From the NCBI GenBank assembly GCA_025360455.1, contig JANYCF010000063.1:1-55277 (forward strand): a stretch of 55,277 bases of DNA, written 5' to 3'. The DNA is from Opitutaceae bacterium (GTDB taxonomy: Bacteria > Verrucomicrobiota > Verrucomicrobiia > Opitutales > Opitutaceae). Position numbers and translations under genes: made by a program. The notes beneath the pieces are model-generated. The model searched no databases, was not told the DNA's origin, and saw only the letters and a list, made by a program, of their open reading frames with translations. Shown here piece by piece: positions 1 to 6,943 of the stretch (position 1 is its first letter; every line of letters starts with the position of its first letter).

Positions 1-1035
1 CGCTCCGGCCTGCCGAAATTCTCCCTCTTTGGCGGCTGGCATATTAAGCACAAACTCTTCGGCCTCACCCAGCCTTTCGCTGATGCCATCAAAGCGCTGA
101 CCAAAGAAGACATCGTCCCCGCTGAAGCTGATAAACTCCTCCACTTTCTCGCGCCCGTTATCGTCGTCGCCTTCTCGCTGATGACGTTCGCGGTACTGCC
201 TTTCGGTCGCCATCTCATCCCGGTCGAGCTCGACGCCGCCCTGCTTTATTTCTTCGCCGCCGGTGCCGCCACCGAGCTCGCGATCTTCATGGCCGGCTGG
301 TCGAGCCGGAATAAATACTCGCTCCTCGCCGCGATGCGCGCCCTCGCCCAGCTCATCAGCTACGAGCTGCCTCTGATCCTCTCCGTCGTGCCGGTCATCC
401 TCGTCACCGGCACGCTCTCGACCCAAAACATCGTACTCGCGCAAGGCAGTTGGACCTTCGGTTTTCTGCCCCACTGGTTTGTCTTCACGCCCTGGGGTTT
501 CGCCGGCTTCATCATCTTTCTGATCTCCGCGCTAGCCGAATCCAACCGCTCGCCGTTCGATCTGCCCGAGGCCGAGAGTGAACTCATCGCCGGCCACCTC
601 ACCGAATATTCCGGTTTCAAATACGCCCTCTTCTTCATGGCTGAATATTTCGGCCTCACCGCCCTCAGCGGCTTGGGCGTCACGATCTTCCTCGGCGGCT
701 GGCAGGCTCCGTGCGAGTTCCTCCAGTGGATTCCTTCCTACCTCTGGTTCATGGGAAAACTGGTGCTGATGATCGTCTTCTTCATCTGGCTCCGCGGCAC
801 CCTGCTCCGCCTGCGCATCGACCAACTCACGCGCCTCTCCTGGAAATTCCTCGTGCCGCTCGCGCTCATCAATCTCGGCAATGGCGGCTTCTGGGCGCTG
901 ACCGCCGATTGGGTCGGACCGCTCCAGCTTGTCCGCTGGGCCGTCTCGATCGTCGTGATCGTGATTCCGTTTCTCCTCATGGGTCGCCGCCTCTCCGCCG
1001 GCTACGCCCCCCGCACCTATCGCTACGCGCCATGA
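1..1035 (+). CDS. nuoH: NADH-quinone oxidoreductase subunit H, 5' end missing
   Basis: This is the membrane subunit of respiratory complex I that links the peripheral arm to the proton-pumping arm and forms part of the quinone chamber. The reading frame is open from base 1, so the start lies left of the window. The first residues already match NuoH (FGLTQPFADAIKALTKEDIVP region), and the conserved acidic loop follows (ALAESNRSPFDLPEAESELI), then GFKYALFFMAEYFG. Several hydrophobic helices are visible and the protein ends at a TGA at 1033-1035. In most bacteria nuoI follows directly; here a 319-base repeat-filled gap follows and the next gene is nuoJ. Identity is certain; only the N-terminus is absent. 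Confidence 0.97.
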   Translation, partial: RSGLPKFSLFGGWHIKHKLFGLTQPFADAIKALTKEDIVPAEADKLLHFLAPVIVVAFSLMTFAVLPFGRHLIPVELDAALLYFFAAGAATELAIFMAGWSSRNKYSLLAAMRALAQLISYELPLILSVVPVILVTGTLSTQNIVLAQGSWTFGFLPHWFVFTPWGFAGFIIFLISALAESNRSPFDLPEAESELIAGHLTEYSGFKYALFFMAEYFGLTALSGLGVTIFLGGWQAPCEFLQWIPSYLWFMGKLVLMIVFFIWLRGTLLRLRIDQLTRLSWKFLVPLALINLGNGGFWALTADWVGPLQLVRWAVSIVVIVIPFLLMGRRLSAGYAPRTYRYAP

Positions 1036-1354
1036 GAACACTTGAAAGACAACTGTTTCAGGTAGGACGGATTATTCTGAATCCGTCGGTCTTGAATGGC
1101 ATGCACTCATCGCAACGTGGCGCGACCAGCGCGCCACCTACCTCATGTAGATTTCCCGTAAGGTGGAGCGCGTTGCCCCCAACGCGCTTGGCCCGTGCTA
1201 CGTTCAAACCAGCGCATTGGGGACAATGCGCTCCACCCTTTCATACAATTGCAGGAAGCACCCAACATCGCGGCATAAAGCCGCTCCTACAGTCCGAACG
1301 TGGCGCGACTAGCGCGCCGTCCCCCAATCCGAAATCCAGAATCAAAAATCGAAA
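1036..1354. other. nuoH-nuoJ intergenic gap, no gene
   Basis: This 319-base gap lies where nuoI is normally found. No reading frame with the two CxxCxxCxxxCP ferredoxin motifs of NuoI occurs on either strand. It holds a short hairpin-like stretch (GACGGATTATTCTGAATCCGTC, about 1066-1087), the family A palindrome at 1161-1236 and a half copy of the family C repeat around 1268-1285 (GCATAAAGCCGCTCCTACAG). Confidence 0.8.
1161..1236. repeat. Family A palindromic repeat, copy A1
   Basis: The arms are GGTGGAGCGCGTTGCCCCCA and, about 35 bases later, TTGGGGACAATGCGCTCCACC in inverted orientation. Related copies occur at 8263-8318 (inside nuoM2) and 43314-43390 (inside a CRTAC1 gene). The GGTGGAnC...GnTCCACC ends are shared with 20548-20620 and 31033-31105. 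It is probably a non-autonomous REP/MITE-like element. Confidence 0.75.
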
Positions 1355-1855
1355 ATGATTTTGCTTCCCCTCATTTTCATCATGCTTCTCACGCTCGGCA
1401 GCGCGGCCGCAGCGATGATGCTGCGTAATCTGATTCACAGCGCCCTGCTCCTGATTCTTAGCTGGGCGGGCATTGCCGCCTTTTATCTCTGGGCCGGCGC
1501 CGAGTTCGTCGCTTTCGCCCAGATCTTGGTCTACGTTGGGGCGGTTTCGATGATCGTGCTCTTCGCCGTGCTCCTCACCCGTCGTTCACGCGCCGAGCTG
1601 GATATCCCCCCGCCCAATATCACCCGAGGGATCTTCGCCATTTTTCCCGCTACTCTCATCGCCGGCCTGTTAATCGGTGCCATCTTGGGCGCGTTTCCTC
1701 TCAGCAATGCCGGCCCCGCCCCCGAGCTCACCGTCAAAGACGTAGGGCAGTTACTCATGGGACCGCACACCGCCGCCCTGCTCGTCGTCGGCGTCTTGCT
1801 CACCGTCACTCTGCTCGGCGCCATCGTGATCGCCTCACCGGAATCCAAAGACTGA
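1355..1855 (+). CDS. nuoJ: NADH-quinone oxidoreductase subunit J
   Basis: This 166-residue membrane subunit of complex I contributes the pi-bulge helix and part of the proton path between NuoH and NuoK. Five hydrophobic helices are seen. The family signature is clear around residues 49-72 (AEFVAFAQILVYVGAVSMIV). The start ATG at 1355 follows repeat DNA, and no other start gives a better N-terminus. The stop codon lies inside the left arm of a terminal-inverted-repeat element (1849-1882), so the element begins exactly at the gene end. NuoK follows after 370 bases instead of the usual few. Confidence 0.96.
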   Translation: MILLPLIFIMLLTLGSAAAAMMLRNLIHSALLLILSWAGIAAFYLWAGAEFVAFAQILVYVGAVSMIVLFAVLLTRRSRAELDIPPPNITRGIFAIFPATLIAGLLIGAILGAFPLSNAGPAPELTVKDVGQLLMGPHTAALLVVGVLLTVTLLGAIVIASPESKD

Positions 1856-2203
1856 AGAACTGAAAAGCTGAAGCACTGAATCCCGTGATGAACAAGCCTC
1901 CAATGACAATATCCACCCACAGACGCCCCACTCCGATGGCGTCGGGTTGTGGCGCAAATTGGCGGATGCTTAACCGTATCCATGCAGCCTCGACCGCAAA
2001 ACACGTTTTGCCCGTGACGGGAAGAAACAGGGGCATTGACGCGCTGTGCTGTAGGGCCGGCCCTTGTGGACGCGCCTTCTTCAAACCCGGCACGGCCACA
2101 AGGGCCGGCCCTACAAAATACTGTTTCCTCGGGGTTGAAATTGCAGGACGTGGTCGCCGCACTCCGGTTGATTCAGCCTTTCAGCCCTTCAGTCCTTCAG
2201 TCC
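1849..2203. repeat. Element with 34-base terminal inverted repeats between nuoJ and nuoK
   Basis: The left arm 1849-1882 and right arm 2170-2203 are inverted copies (27 of 34 positions pair). Each arm is itself made of repeated words of the type ACTGAAG/GCTGAAA. The element fills nearly the whole 370-base nuoJ-nuoK gap and overlaps the nuoJ stop codon. A family B palindrome (2051-2114) is nested inside. No coding region of its own is convincing. This looks like a small non-autonomous mobile element. Confidence 0.7.
2051..2114. repeat. Family B palindromic repeat, copy B1
   Basis: Inverted arms GTAGGGCCGGCCCTTGTGG and CCACAAGGGCCGGCCCTAC are separated by about 26 bases. Other copies lie at 29652-29719 (intergenic) and, in frame inside genes, at 41482-41535 and 45216-45269. 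Confidence 0.8.
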
Positions 2204-2225
2204 TTTCCGCCCCGGAGGACAAGCC

Positions 2226-2537
2226 ATGAGCCCGCTCGCCCTCTGCCTGATTTTCTCCAGCGCGCTATTCTGCATCGGACTCGCCGGCGCCCTCGTCCGC
2301 AGCAACGCCATCTTGGTTCTCCTCGGCATCGAGCTCATGCTCAACGCGGCCAATCTAAACTTCATCGCCTTCTGGCGCTACGGCCCAACTCATTCGTCCT
2401 CGACCGGCGTGATGTTCGTGATCTTCGCCATCGCCGTCGCCGCCGCCGAAACCGCCGTGGGCCTCGCCCTCGTGATCGCGGTGTATCGCCATCAGAAAAA
2501 CATCCGGCTGCAGGAAACGAGCAAACTCAAGGGCTAG
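2226..2537 (+). CDS. nuoK: NADH-quinone oxidoreductase subunit K
   Basis: This 103-residue membrane subunit of complex I has three helices and the buried glutamates needed for proton transfer. The signature LLGIELMLNAANLNFIAF lies at about residues 35-52 and the second acidic helix (AVAAAETAVGLALVIAVYR) at about 75-93. The start is fixed by a good ribosome-binding site, GGAGG at 2214-2218, seven bases before the ATG. It follows the TIR element after nuoJ. Confidence 0.97.
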   Translation: MSPLALCLIFSSALFCIGLAGALVRSNAILVLLGIELMLNAANLNFIAFWRYGPTHSSSTGVMFVIFAIAVAAAETAVGLALVIAVYRHQKNIRLQETSKLKG

Positions 2538-2680
2538 ACCATGAATTGCCGCAAAAAGTCACAAGTTAGCCCGTCCTGCTTCATTGATGTGAACAGCGCC
2601 TATAGGCGCACGGTAATTTCTCGACGGCAGGCAAAACACTTTTTGTGCCTCTTTGTGGCCAAAAACTCCGGGCTTCAGTC
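2538..2680. repeat. Family E repeat, copy E1, between nuoK and nuoL
   Basis: The gap carries a perfect 14-base palindrome GCGCCTATAGGCGC at 2596-2609. It is bounded by imperfect inverted words of the CCACAAAG/CTTTGTGG type (GCCGCAAAAAGTCACAAG on the left, CTTTTTGTGCCTCTTTGTGGCC on the right). The same palindrome with the same surrounding layout returns at 6826-6931 before the second nuoM. No gene is present. Confidence 0.65.
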
Positions 2681-4711
2681 ATGACCATTTCCGCCGAAAA
2701 TCTCTGGCTCATTCCCGCACTGCCGCTGCTCGCCGCGGGTATCGGCGCGTTGACTCCCCGCACCGGGCGCGGGCTCGCCGCCGGCGCCGCGATCGGCGCA
2801 ATGGCGCTTTCGTTTATTGTTTCTTGTTCCGCTCTCTGCACTGCGCTCGCCAATCCCGCAGCTCATCTTGTTTTTAATTTCTCTTGGTTCGATCTCGGCA
2901 CCAGCACGCTGCGCCTCGGCTTCCTGCTTGATCCGCTCACCGCGTTCATGTGCGTGATGGTCACCTTCGTCGGCTCGCTCATTTTCATCTTCAGTCTCGG
3001 CTACATGAAGGAGGATGCGAATTTCAAACAGTTCTTCTGCTTCCTCAGTCTCTTCGCCGCCGCGATGCTCGGCCTCCTCGTCGCCAACAGCCTCCTCTTG
3101 CTTTTCATCTGCTGGGAACTCGTCGGTCTCGCCTCTTATCTGCTCATCGGTTTCTGGTTTCACAAACCAGCCGCCGCCGCTGCCGCAAAAAAAGCCTTCA
3201 TCACCACACGCATTGGCGATCTCGGACTGTTGCTCGGCCTGCTCTGGCTCTATCACTCCACCGGAACTTCGCTTTTCTTTGATGACGGCCAGGGCTGTTT
3301 GGAATCCGGAGTCATCACCACCTTAGCCGGCCAAACCGTGGCCGGCGGTCTCGTACTCTCGACGGCCATCGGCTTGCTCATCTTCTGCGGGGCGGTGGGC
3401 AAGTCCGGACAGTTTCCCCTCCACGTCTGGCTGCCGGACGCCATGGAGGGGCCGACTCCCGTCTCCGCCCTGATCCACGCCGCCACCATGGTCGCTGCCG
3501 GCGTGTTCCTCGTGGCTCGCGTTTATCCTCTGATGGAAGCCGACAAACTGCTCGCCGCTGTCCCAGTGCATGCGCTGACGGTCGTCGCTTTTATTGGCGC
3601 GATTACGGCGCTCATGGGTGCGCTGATCGCCTGCGCGCAGAACGACATTAAACGCATCCTCGCCTTCTCCACCGTCTCCCAACTCGGCTACATGATGCTC
3701 GCCCTCGGCGTCGGCTCCTGGACCGCCGCCATCTTCCATCTACTCACGCACGCTTTCTTCAAAGCCCTCCTCTTCCTCGGCGCCGGCTCGGTCATTCATG
3801 CTGCGCATCATGAGCAGGACATCCGTTCGCTCGGTGGATTAAAGGGAAAGATGAAGATCACCTTCGTCACTTTCGCCATCGGCATGATGGCTCTCTCCGG
3901 CGTGCCGTTTTTCTTTTCCGGTTTTTGGAGCAAGGAGGCCATTCTCCACGCCGCGCACGAATGGGATGTTTCCTCTCTGCCACTCTACGCCGGCCTCTGC
4001 GCCGTAGTCCTCACCGCGTTCTACATGACACGCCTCGTCGCTGAAACATTCTTTGGCAAAGCCCGTTCGTCGAACGCCAGCCACGCACATGAAAATTCCG
4101 CAGTCATGACCATGCCGCTCGTCATTCTCGCGGTCTGCACCGTGTTGCTCAGTCTCGTCGGCACGACCGCCTGTCCTTGGCTGCAAGCACGTCTGGCCGG
4201 CACCGAATTGCACAGCAGTCTGAGTCACCTCACGGAAGGCATTGGCCTAATGCTTCTCTCCATCGTGCTCGTCGGCGCAGGACTTGGTACCGGCTGGTTC
4301 CTCTACGGCCGCAAACTCCGGCTCACCGCCGAAGCCAACGATCCGCTCACTGTCGCCGCGCCCGCCGTCATGGCCGCCCTCGCCAACCGTCTCGGCTTCG
4401 ACGAACTTTATGCCGCCACCGTCGGCCGGTTAAACAGCGCGATCGCCACCATCGCTGATCTCGTTGATCGCGTCATTCTTGATGGCGCCATTCGCCTTCT
4501 CGCCGGGCTCGGTGAAATGACCGGCCTCGTCAACCGCTCGGTCGACGAAGACGGACTCAACGGCGGCTTCGACACCGTCAGCGAAAGTCTCCGCGGCACC
4601 GGTCTCCGTTACTCGCACGCGCAAACCGGCCGTCCCCAAGGCTACCTCCGCACCATTGCTGTGGCCTTCACTGTCCTCGTGCTGCTCTTCCTGATCGGAG
4701 GTGCCCGATGA
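2681..4711 (+). CDS. nuoL: NADH-quinone oxidoreductase subunit L
   Basis: This is the distal antiporter-like pump subunit of complex I, 676 residues from the ATG at 2681; an upstream in-frame ATG at 2645 lies in repeat DNA. Pump residues are in place: Glu146 (FICWELVGLAS), Asp180 (TRIGDLGLL), Lys241 (GAVGKSGQFPLHVWLPDAMEG) and the following His of LIHAATMVAAG, plus KRILAFSTVSQLGYM. The C-terminal third holds the amphipathic lateral helix and a last membrane helix. The protein is roughly 60 residues longer than E. coli NuoL, the extra length being mostly before and within the C-terminal lateral-helix region. A longer lateral helix would matter if this complex carries an extra NuoM (see nuoM2). 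This reading of the extra length is inference. Confidence 0.97.
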   Translation: MTISAENLWLIPALPLLAAGIGALTPRTGRGLAAGAAIGAMALSFIVSCSALCTALANPAAHLVFNFSWFDLGTSTLRLGFLLDPLTAFMCVMVTFVGSLIFIFSLGYMKEDANFKQFFCFLSLFAAAMLGLLVANSLLLLFICWELVGLASYLLIGFWFHKPAAAAAAKKAFITTRIGDLGLLLGLLWLYHSTGTSLFFDDGQGCLESGVITTLAGQTVAGGLVLSTAIGLLIFCGAVGKSGQFPLHVWLPDAMEGPTPVSALIHAATMVAAGVFLVARVYPLMEADKLLAAVPVHALTVVAFIGAITALMGALIACAQNDIKRILAFSTVSQLGYMMLALGVGSWTAAIFHLLTHAFFKALLFLGAGSVIHAAHHEQDIRSLGGLKGKMKITFVTFAIGMMALSGVPFFFSGFWSKEAILHAAHEWDVSSLPLYAGLCAVVLTAFYMTRLVAETFFGKARSSNASHAHENSAVMTMPLVILAVCTVLLSLVGTTACPWLQARLAGTELHSSLSHLTEGIGLMLLSIVLVGAGLGTGWFLYGRKLRLTAEANDPLTVAAPAVMAALANRLGFDELYAATVGRLNSAIATIADLVDRVILDGAIRLLAGLGEMTGLVNRSVDEDGLNGGFDTVSESLRGTGLRYSHAQTGRPQGYLRTIAVAFTVLVLLFLIGGAR

Positions 4712-5021
4712 ATCATCCAAACACGCTTGTCATCGCGAGTCCGACGCAGTCGGACGTGGCGATCCAGGCAGGTGGATTGCCACGTCGCTCCGCTCCTCGC
4801 AATGACAAGCAATCGCATCCCACTGTCCGTCACAATTCCCCTAGCTTTTCCTTCGTCCTCTTCGCCTCCTTCGCGAGAGGATTTCCGGAGAGTGTCTCGC
4901 GAAGGATACGAAGGGAGCAAAGGAGATTAAAACATCAGAACGAGCCATCGCGGCCTTCATCCTTCGCCAAGACTTCGGATGCCAAGAAAGCCGCTCCTAC
5001 AGTTTCGGCAAGGAGGCACGC
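4712..5021. other. nuoL-nuoM intergenic gap, repeats only
   Basis: This 310-base gap has no credible gene. It contains the family D element D1 (4727-4808), then an inverted pair CTCCTTCGCGAGA / TCTCGCGAAGGAT around 4867-4912, and a family C half copy (AAAGCCGCTCCTACAGTTT, near 4987-5005). It ends with the nuoM ribosome-binding site AAGGAGG at 5010-5016. Confidence 0.75.
4727..4808. repeat. Family D repeat (GTCATTGCGAG type), copy D1
   Basis: The ends TTGTCATCGCGAG and CTCGCAATGACAA are inverted, 12 of 13 bases pairing. The interior holds further nested palindromes (GTCCGACGCAGTCGGAC and GGATTGCCACG). Three more copies lie at 12527-12646, 36275-36392 and 49735-49816, all intergenic. Confidence 0.8.
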
Positions 5022-6551
5022 ATGAACCATCTACCGATTCTCTCCCTCCTCATCTTCACGCCTTGGATTGGCGCGCTGCTGCTCGGCACCCTCAGTCAGC
5101 TGAGTCCCAAAGCCTCTCGCTGGCTTGGCCTGCTCTTCAGTCTCTCGACGCTTGCGCTGGGCTTCGTCGCCCTCGCGTCGTTCGCCCCCGCCACGATAGG
5201 CATGCAATTGGTCGAGCATTACCCGTGGATTGCCGCGCTCAACGTCCACTATCACCTCGGCCTCGACGGCCTCAGTCTCGTGCTCGTGTTGCTCACCGGG
5301 CTGATCGCACCCACCGCTCTGCTCGCCTCGTGGCGGGTTGAGCGTTCTCCACGATACTTCAATGCACTGTTCCTCTTTTTGCAGGGTGCCGCGATCGGCG
5401 TGTTTCTCGCGTTGGATTTTGTGCACTGGTTTGTGTTCTGGGAACTGAGCCTCGTGCCGGCCTTCTTCCTCCTGAAAATCTGGGGCGGCCCCAGTGCGGC
5501 CCGCGCCGCCTATCAGTTTGTCATCTACACCATCGGTGGCAGCGCGTTCATGCTCCTCGGCTTCGCGGCACTCTACGCCGCCACGGGCTCATTTGATTTT
5601 CAAACTCTCGCCACCGCAGCAGCTGACGGCTCCCTCACCGCGAAACTGGCCGGCCTCGGCCACTACTGGCCGCAAATTATTTTTCTCGGCGTATTGCTCG
5701 GCCTCGCCGTCAAAGTGCCGCTCTATCCCTTCCACACCTGGCTGCCACCGGCGTACGCCGAGGCGCCGACGGGGCTCTCGATGTTCCTCACTGGCGTGAT
5801 GTCGAAGATGGGCATGTATGGTTTCCTCCGCATCCTCTGGCCGATCTTCCCGGCGCAATTGCACGCCGCTGCGACTCCGCTGCTCTGGCTTTCGCTCGGC
5901 GGTGTGGTCCTCGGTGCCTTTGCTGCGCTGCGTCAGACAGACATGAAGCGCATGGTCGCCTATTCCTCGATCAACCATCTGAGTTACTGCCTGCTCGCCC
6001 TTTTCGCCGTCGCGGCCGGGTCAACTGCGCCCACTGCCGGTATCGCCGCCGTCTCTTCCTTCAGCGGTATTGCCCTCCAAATGTTCAACCACGGTCTCTC
6101 TGCCGCCGCGTTGTTCTTCTGCGTCGGCGTGCTCGAGGATCGCTCGGGTGGCAAACGCAGTCTCGCCGATTTCGGCGGTGTACGCATTGCGATGCCCGTG
6201 TTCGCCGGCTTCTGCGGCATCGCGCTGTTCTCCTCGCTCGGCCTGCCCGGACTCAACGGTTTCGTCGGCGAATTCCTCCTTTTCCGTGGCATCTTCAGTT
6301 TCACGCCGTGGGCCGCCGCGATCGCTACGCTGGGTCTGCTCGCCACCGCACTCTTCCTCCTGACTTTCTGGCAACGCGTCTTCCACGGCCCGCAGGGTGC
6401 CGGTGTCGCGCAGTACCGTGATCTCAGCGCCTGGGAAATCGCCACGCTGGTCCCGGCCGTCGTGCTAATGTTTGCCCTCGGTGTTTACCCGCAATTGCTC
6501 GTGCAGCTCTTTAACCCGCTGTTCACCGCGTGGTCCGCCCATCTGCCATGA
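5022..6551 (+). CDS. nuoM: NADH-quinone oxidoreductase subunit M, first copy
   Basis: This antiporter-like pump subunit of complex I has 509 residues and about 14 membrane helices. All key charged residues of a working NuoM channel are visible: Glu141 (FWELSLVPAFF), the TM7 lysine Lys231 (AVKVPLYPFHTWLP), the TM8 lysine Lys262 (VMSKMGMYGFLR) and the TM12 glutamate of FVGEFLLF. The start is well set by AAGGAGG at 5010-5016, five bases before the ATG. It is followed by a second, more divergent nuoM at 6944. The last bases with the stop codon are duplicated 255 bases downstream (6534-6570 and 6789-6825). Confidence 0.97.
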   Translation: MNHLPILSLLIFTPWIGALLLGTLSQLSPKASRWLGLLFSLSTLALGFVALASFAPATIGMQLVEHYPWIAALNVHYHLGLDGLSLVLVLLTGLIAPTALLASWRVERSPRYFNALFLFLQGAAIGVFLALDFVHWFVFWELSLVPAFFLLKIWGGPSAARAAYQFVIYTIGGSAFMLLGFAALYAATGSFDFQTLATAAADGSLTAKLAGLGHYWPQIIFLGVLLGLAVKVPLYPFHTWLPPAYAEAPTGLSMFLTGVMSKMGMYGFLRILWPIFPAQLHAAATPLLWLSLGGVVLGAFAALRQTDMKRMVAYSSINHLSYCLLALFAVAAGSTAPTAGIAAVSSFSGIALQMFNHGLSAAALFFCVGVLEDRSGGKRSLADFGGVRIAMPVFAGFCGIALFSSLGLPGLNGFVGEFLLFRGIFSFTPWAAAIATLGLLATALFLLTFWQRVFHGPQGAGVAQYRDLSAWEIATLVPAVVLMFALGVYPQLLVQLFNPLFTAWSAHLP

Positions 6552-6570
6552 CAAGCACCCGATCCATTTT
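6534..6570 (+). repeat. Direct repeat, left copy, covering the nuoM stop codon
   Basis: This 37-base segment, which includes the end of nuoM and its TGA, matches 6789-6825 at 31 of 37 positions. The family C palindrome and other repeat DNA lie between the two copies. The pattern suggests a local duplication accompanying repeat insertion. Confidence 0.7.
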
Positions 6571-6588
6571 ACTGTCTTCGAGTGCCTC

Positions 6589-6672
6589 AACTGTAAGAGG
6601 GGCTTTACGCCCCGATTCGAATACTGAGCCGCTTTCACCTCTCGATCGGGGCATAAAGCCCCTTCTACAGTT
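6589..6672. repeat. Family C palindromic repeat, copy C2
   Basis: Inverted arms AACTGTAAGAGGGGCTTTA (6589-6607) and TAAAGCCCCTTCTACAGTT (6654-6672) enclose a second inner pair (CGCCCCGA / TCGGGGC). Half copies of the same type (TAAAGCCGCTCCTACAG) occur near 1268 and 4987. Confidence 0.75.
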
Positions 6673-6788
6673 AAGGCATCGTAGCCGCGTTGGAGCGAAT
6701 GCGACAACGTGGTGCGCGTGTGATGCCAACCACGTTTTCGGGCTTCGCCCTCAAACGCGGCTACATCAAACGCTGCTCACAGCCGCAA

Positions 6789-6825
6789 TCCGCCCATCAG
6801 CCATGAAACCCTACCGATCCATTTT
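6789..6825 (+). repeat. Direct repeat, right copy
   Basis: This is the partner of 6534-6570, identical at 31 of 37 positions, including a relic of the nuoM stop region (CATCAGCCATGA here, CATCTGCCATGA there). Confidence 0.7.
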
Positions 6826-6931
6826 GCCACAAAGAACACAAAATCCGGCGGCGCTTGAAGCTCTCAAGGCGCCTATAGGCGCACGCCCCTTTCTCGCCTG
6901 CCAGATAAAACCATTTTGCGTTTTTTGTGGC
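6826..6931. repeat. Family E repeat, copy E2
   Basis: The terminal inverted repeats 6826-6846 and 6911-6931 (GCCACAAA type) pair at 17 of 21 positions. Near the centre is the perfect palindrome GCGCCTATAGGCGC at 6869-6882, identical to 2596-2609 in copy E1, followed by the same CACG. Confidence 0.7.
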
Positions 6932-6943
6932 TAACCCTCCGTC

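Larger units (their letters stand above)
6552..6943. other. nuoM1-nuoM2 intergenic gap, repeats only
   Basis: This 392-base gap has no supported gene. In order it holds the family C palindrome (6589-6672), an unassigned stretch with ACGTGGTGCG/CCAACCACGTT inverted words (about 6710-6733), the right copy of the 37-base direct repeat (6789-6825) and the family E element (6826-6931). NuoM2 starts 13 bases after the last of these. Confidence 0.75.

Noticed and set aside
711-1358. Open frame spanning the nuoH end and the gap, considered as displaced nuoI
   Set aside because: It is rich in Arg/Pro/His, lacks both ferredoxin cysteine motifs and mostly overlaps nuoH in another frame.
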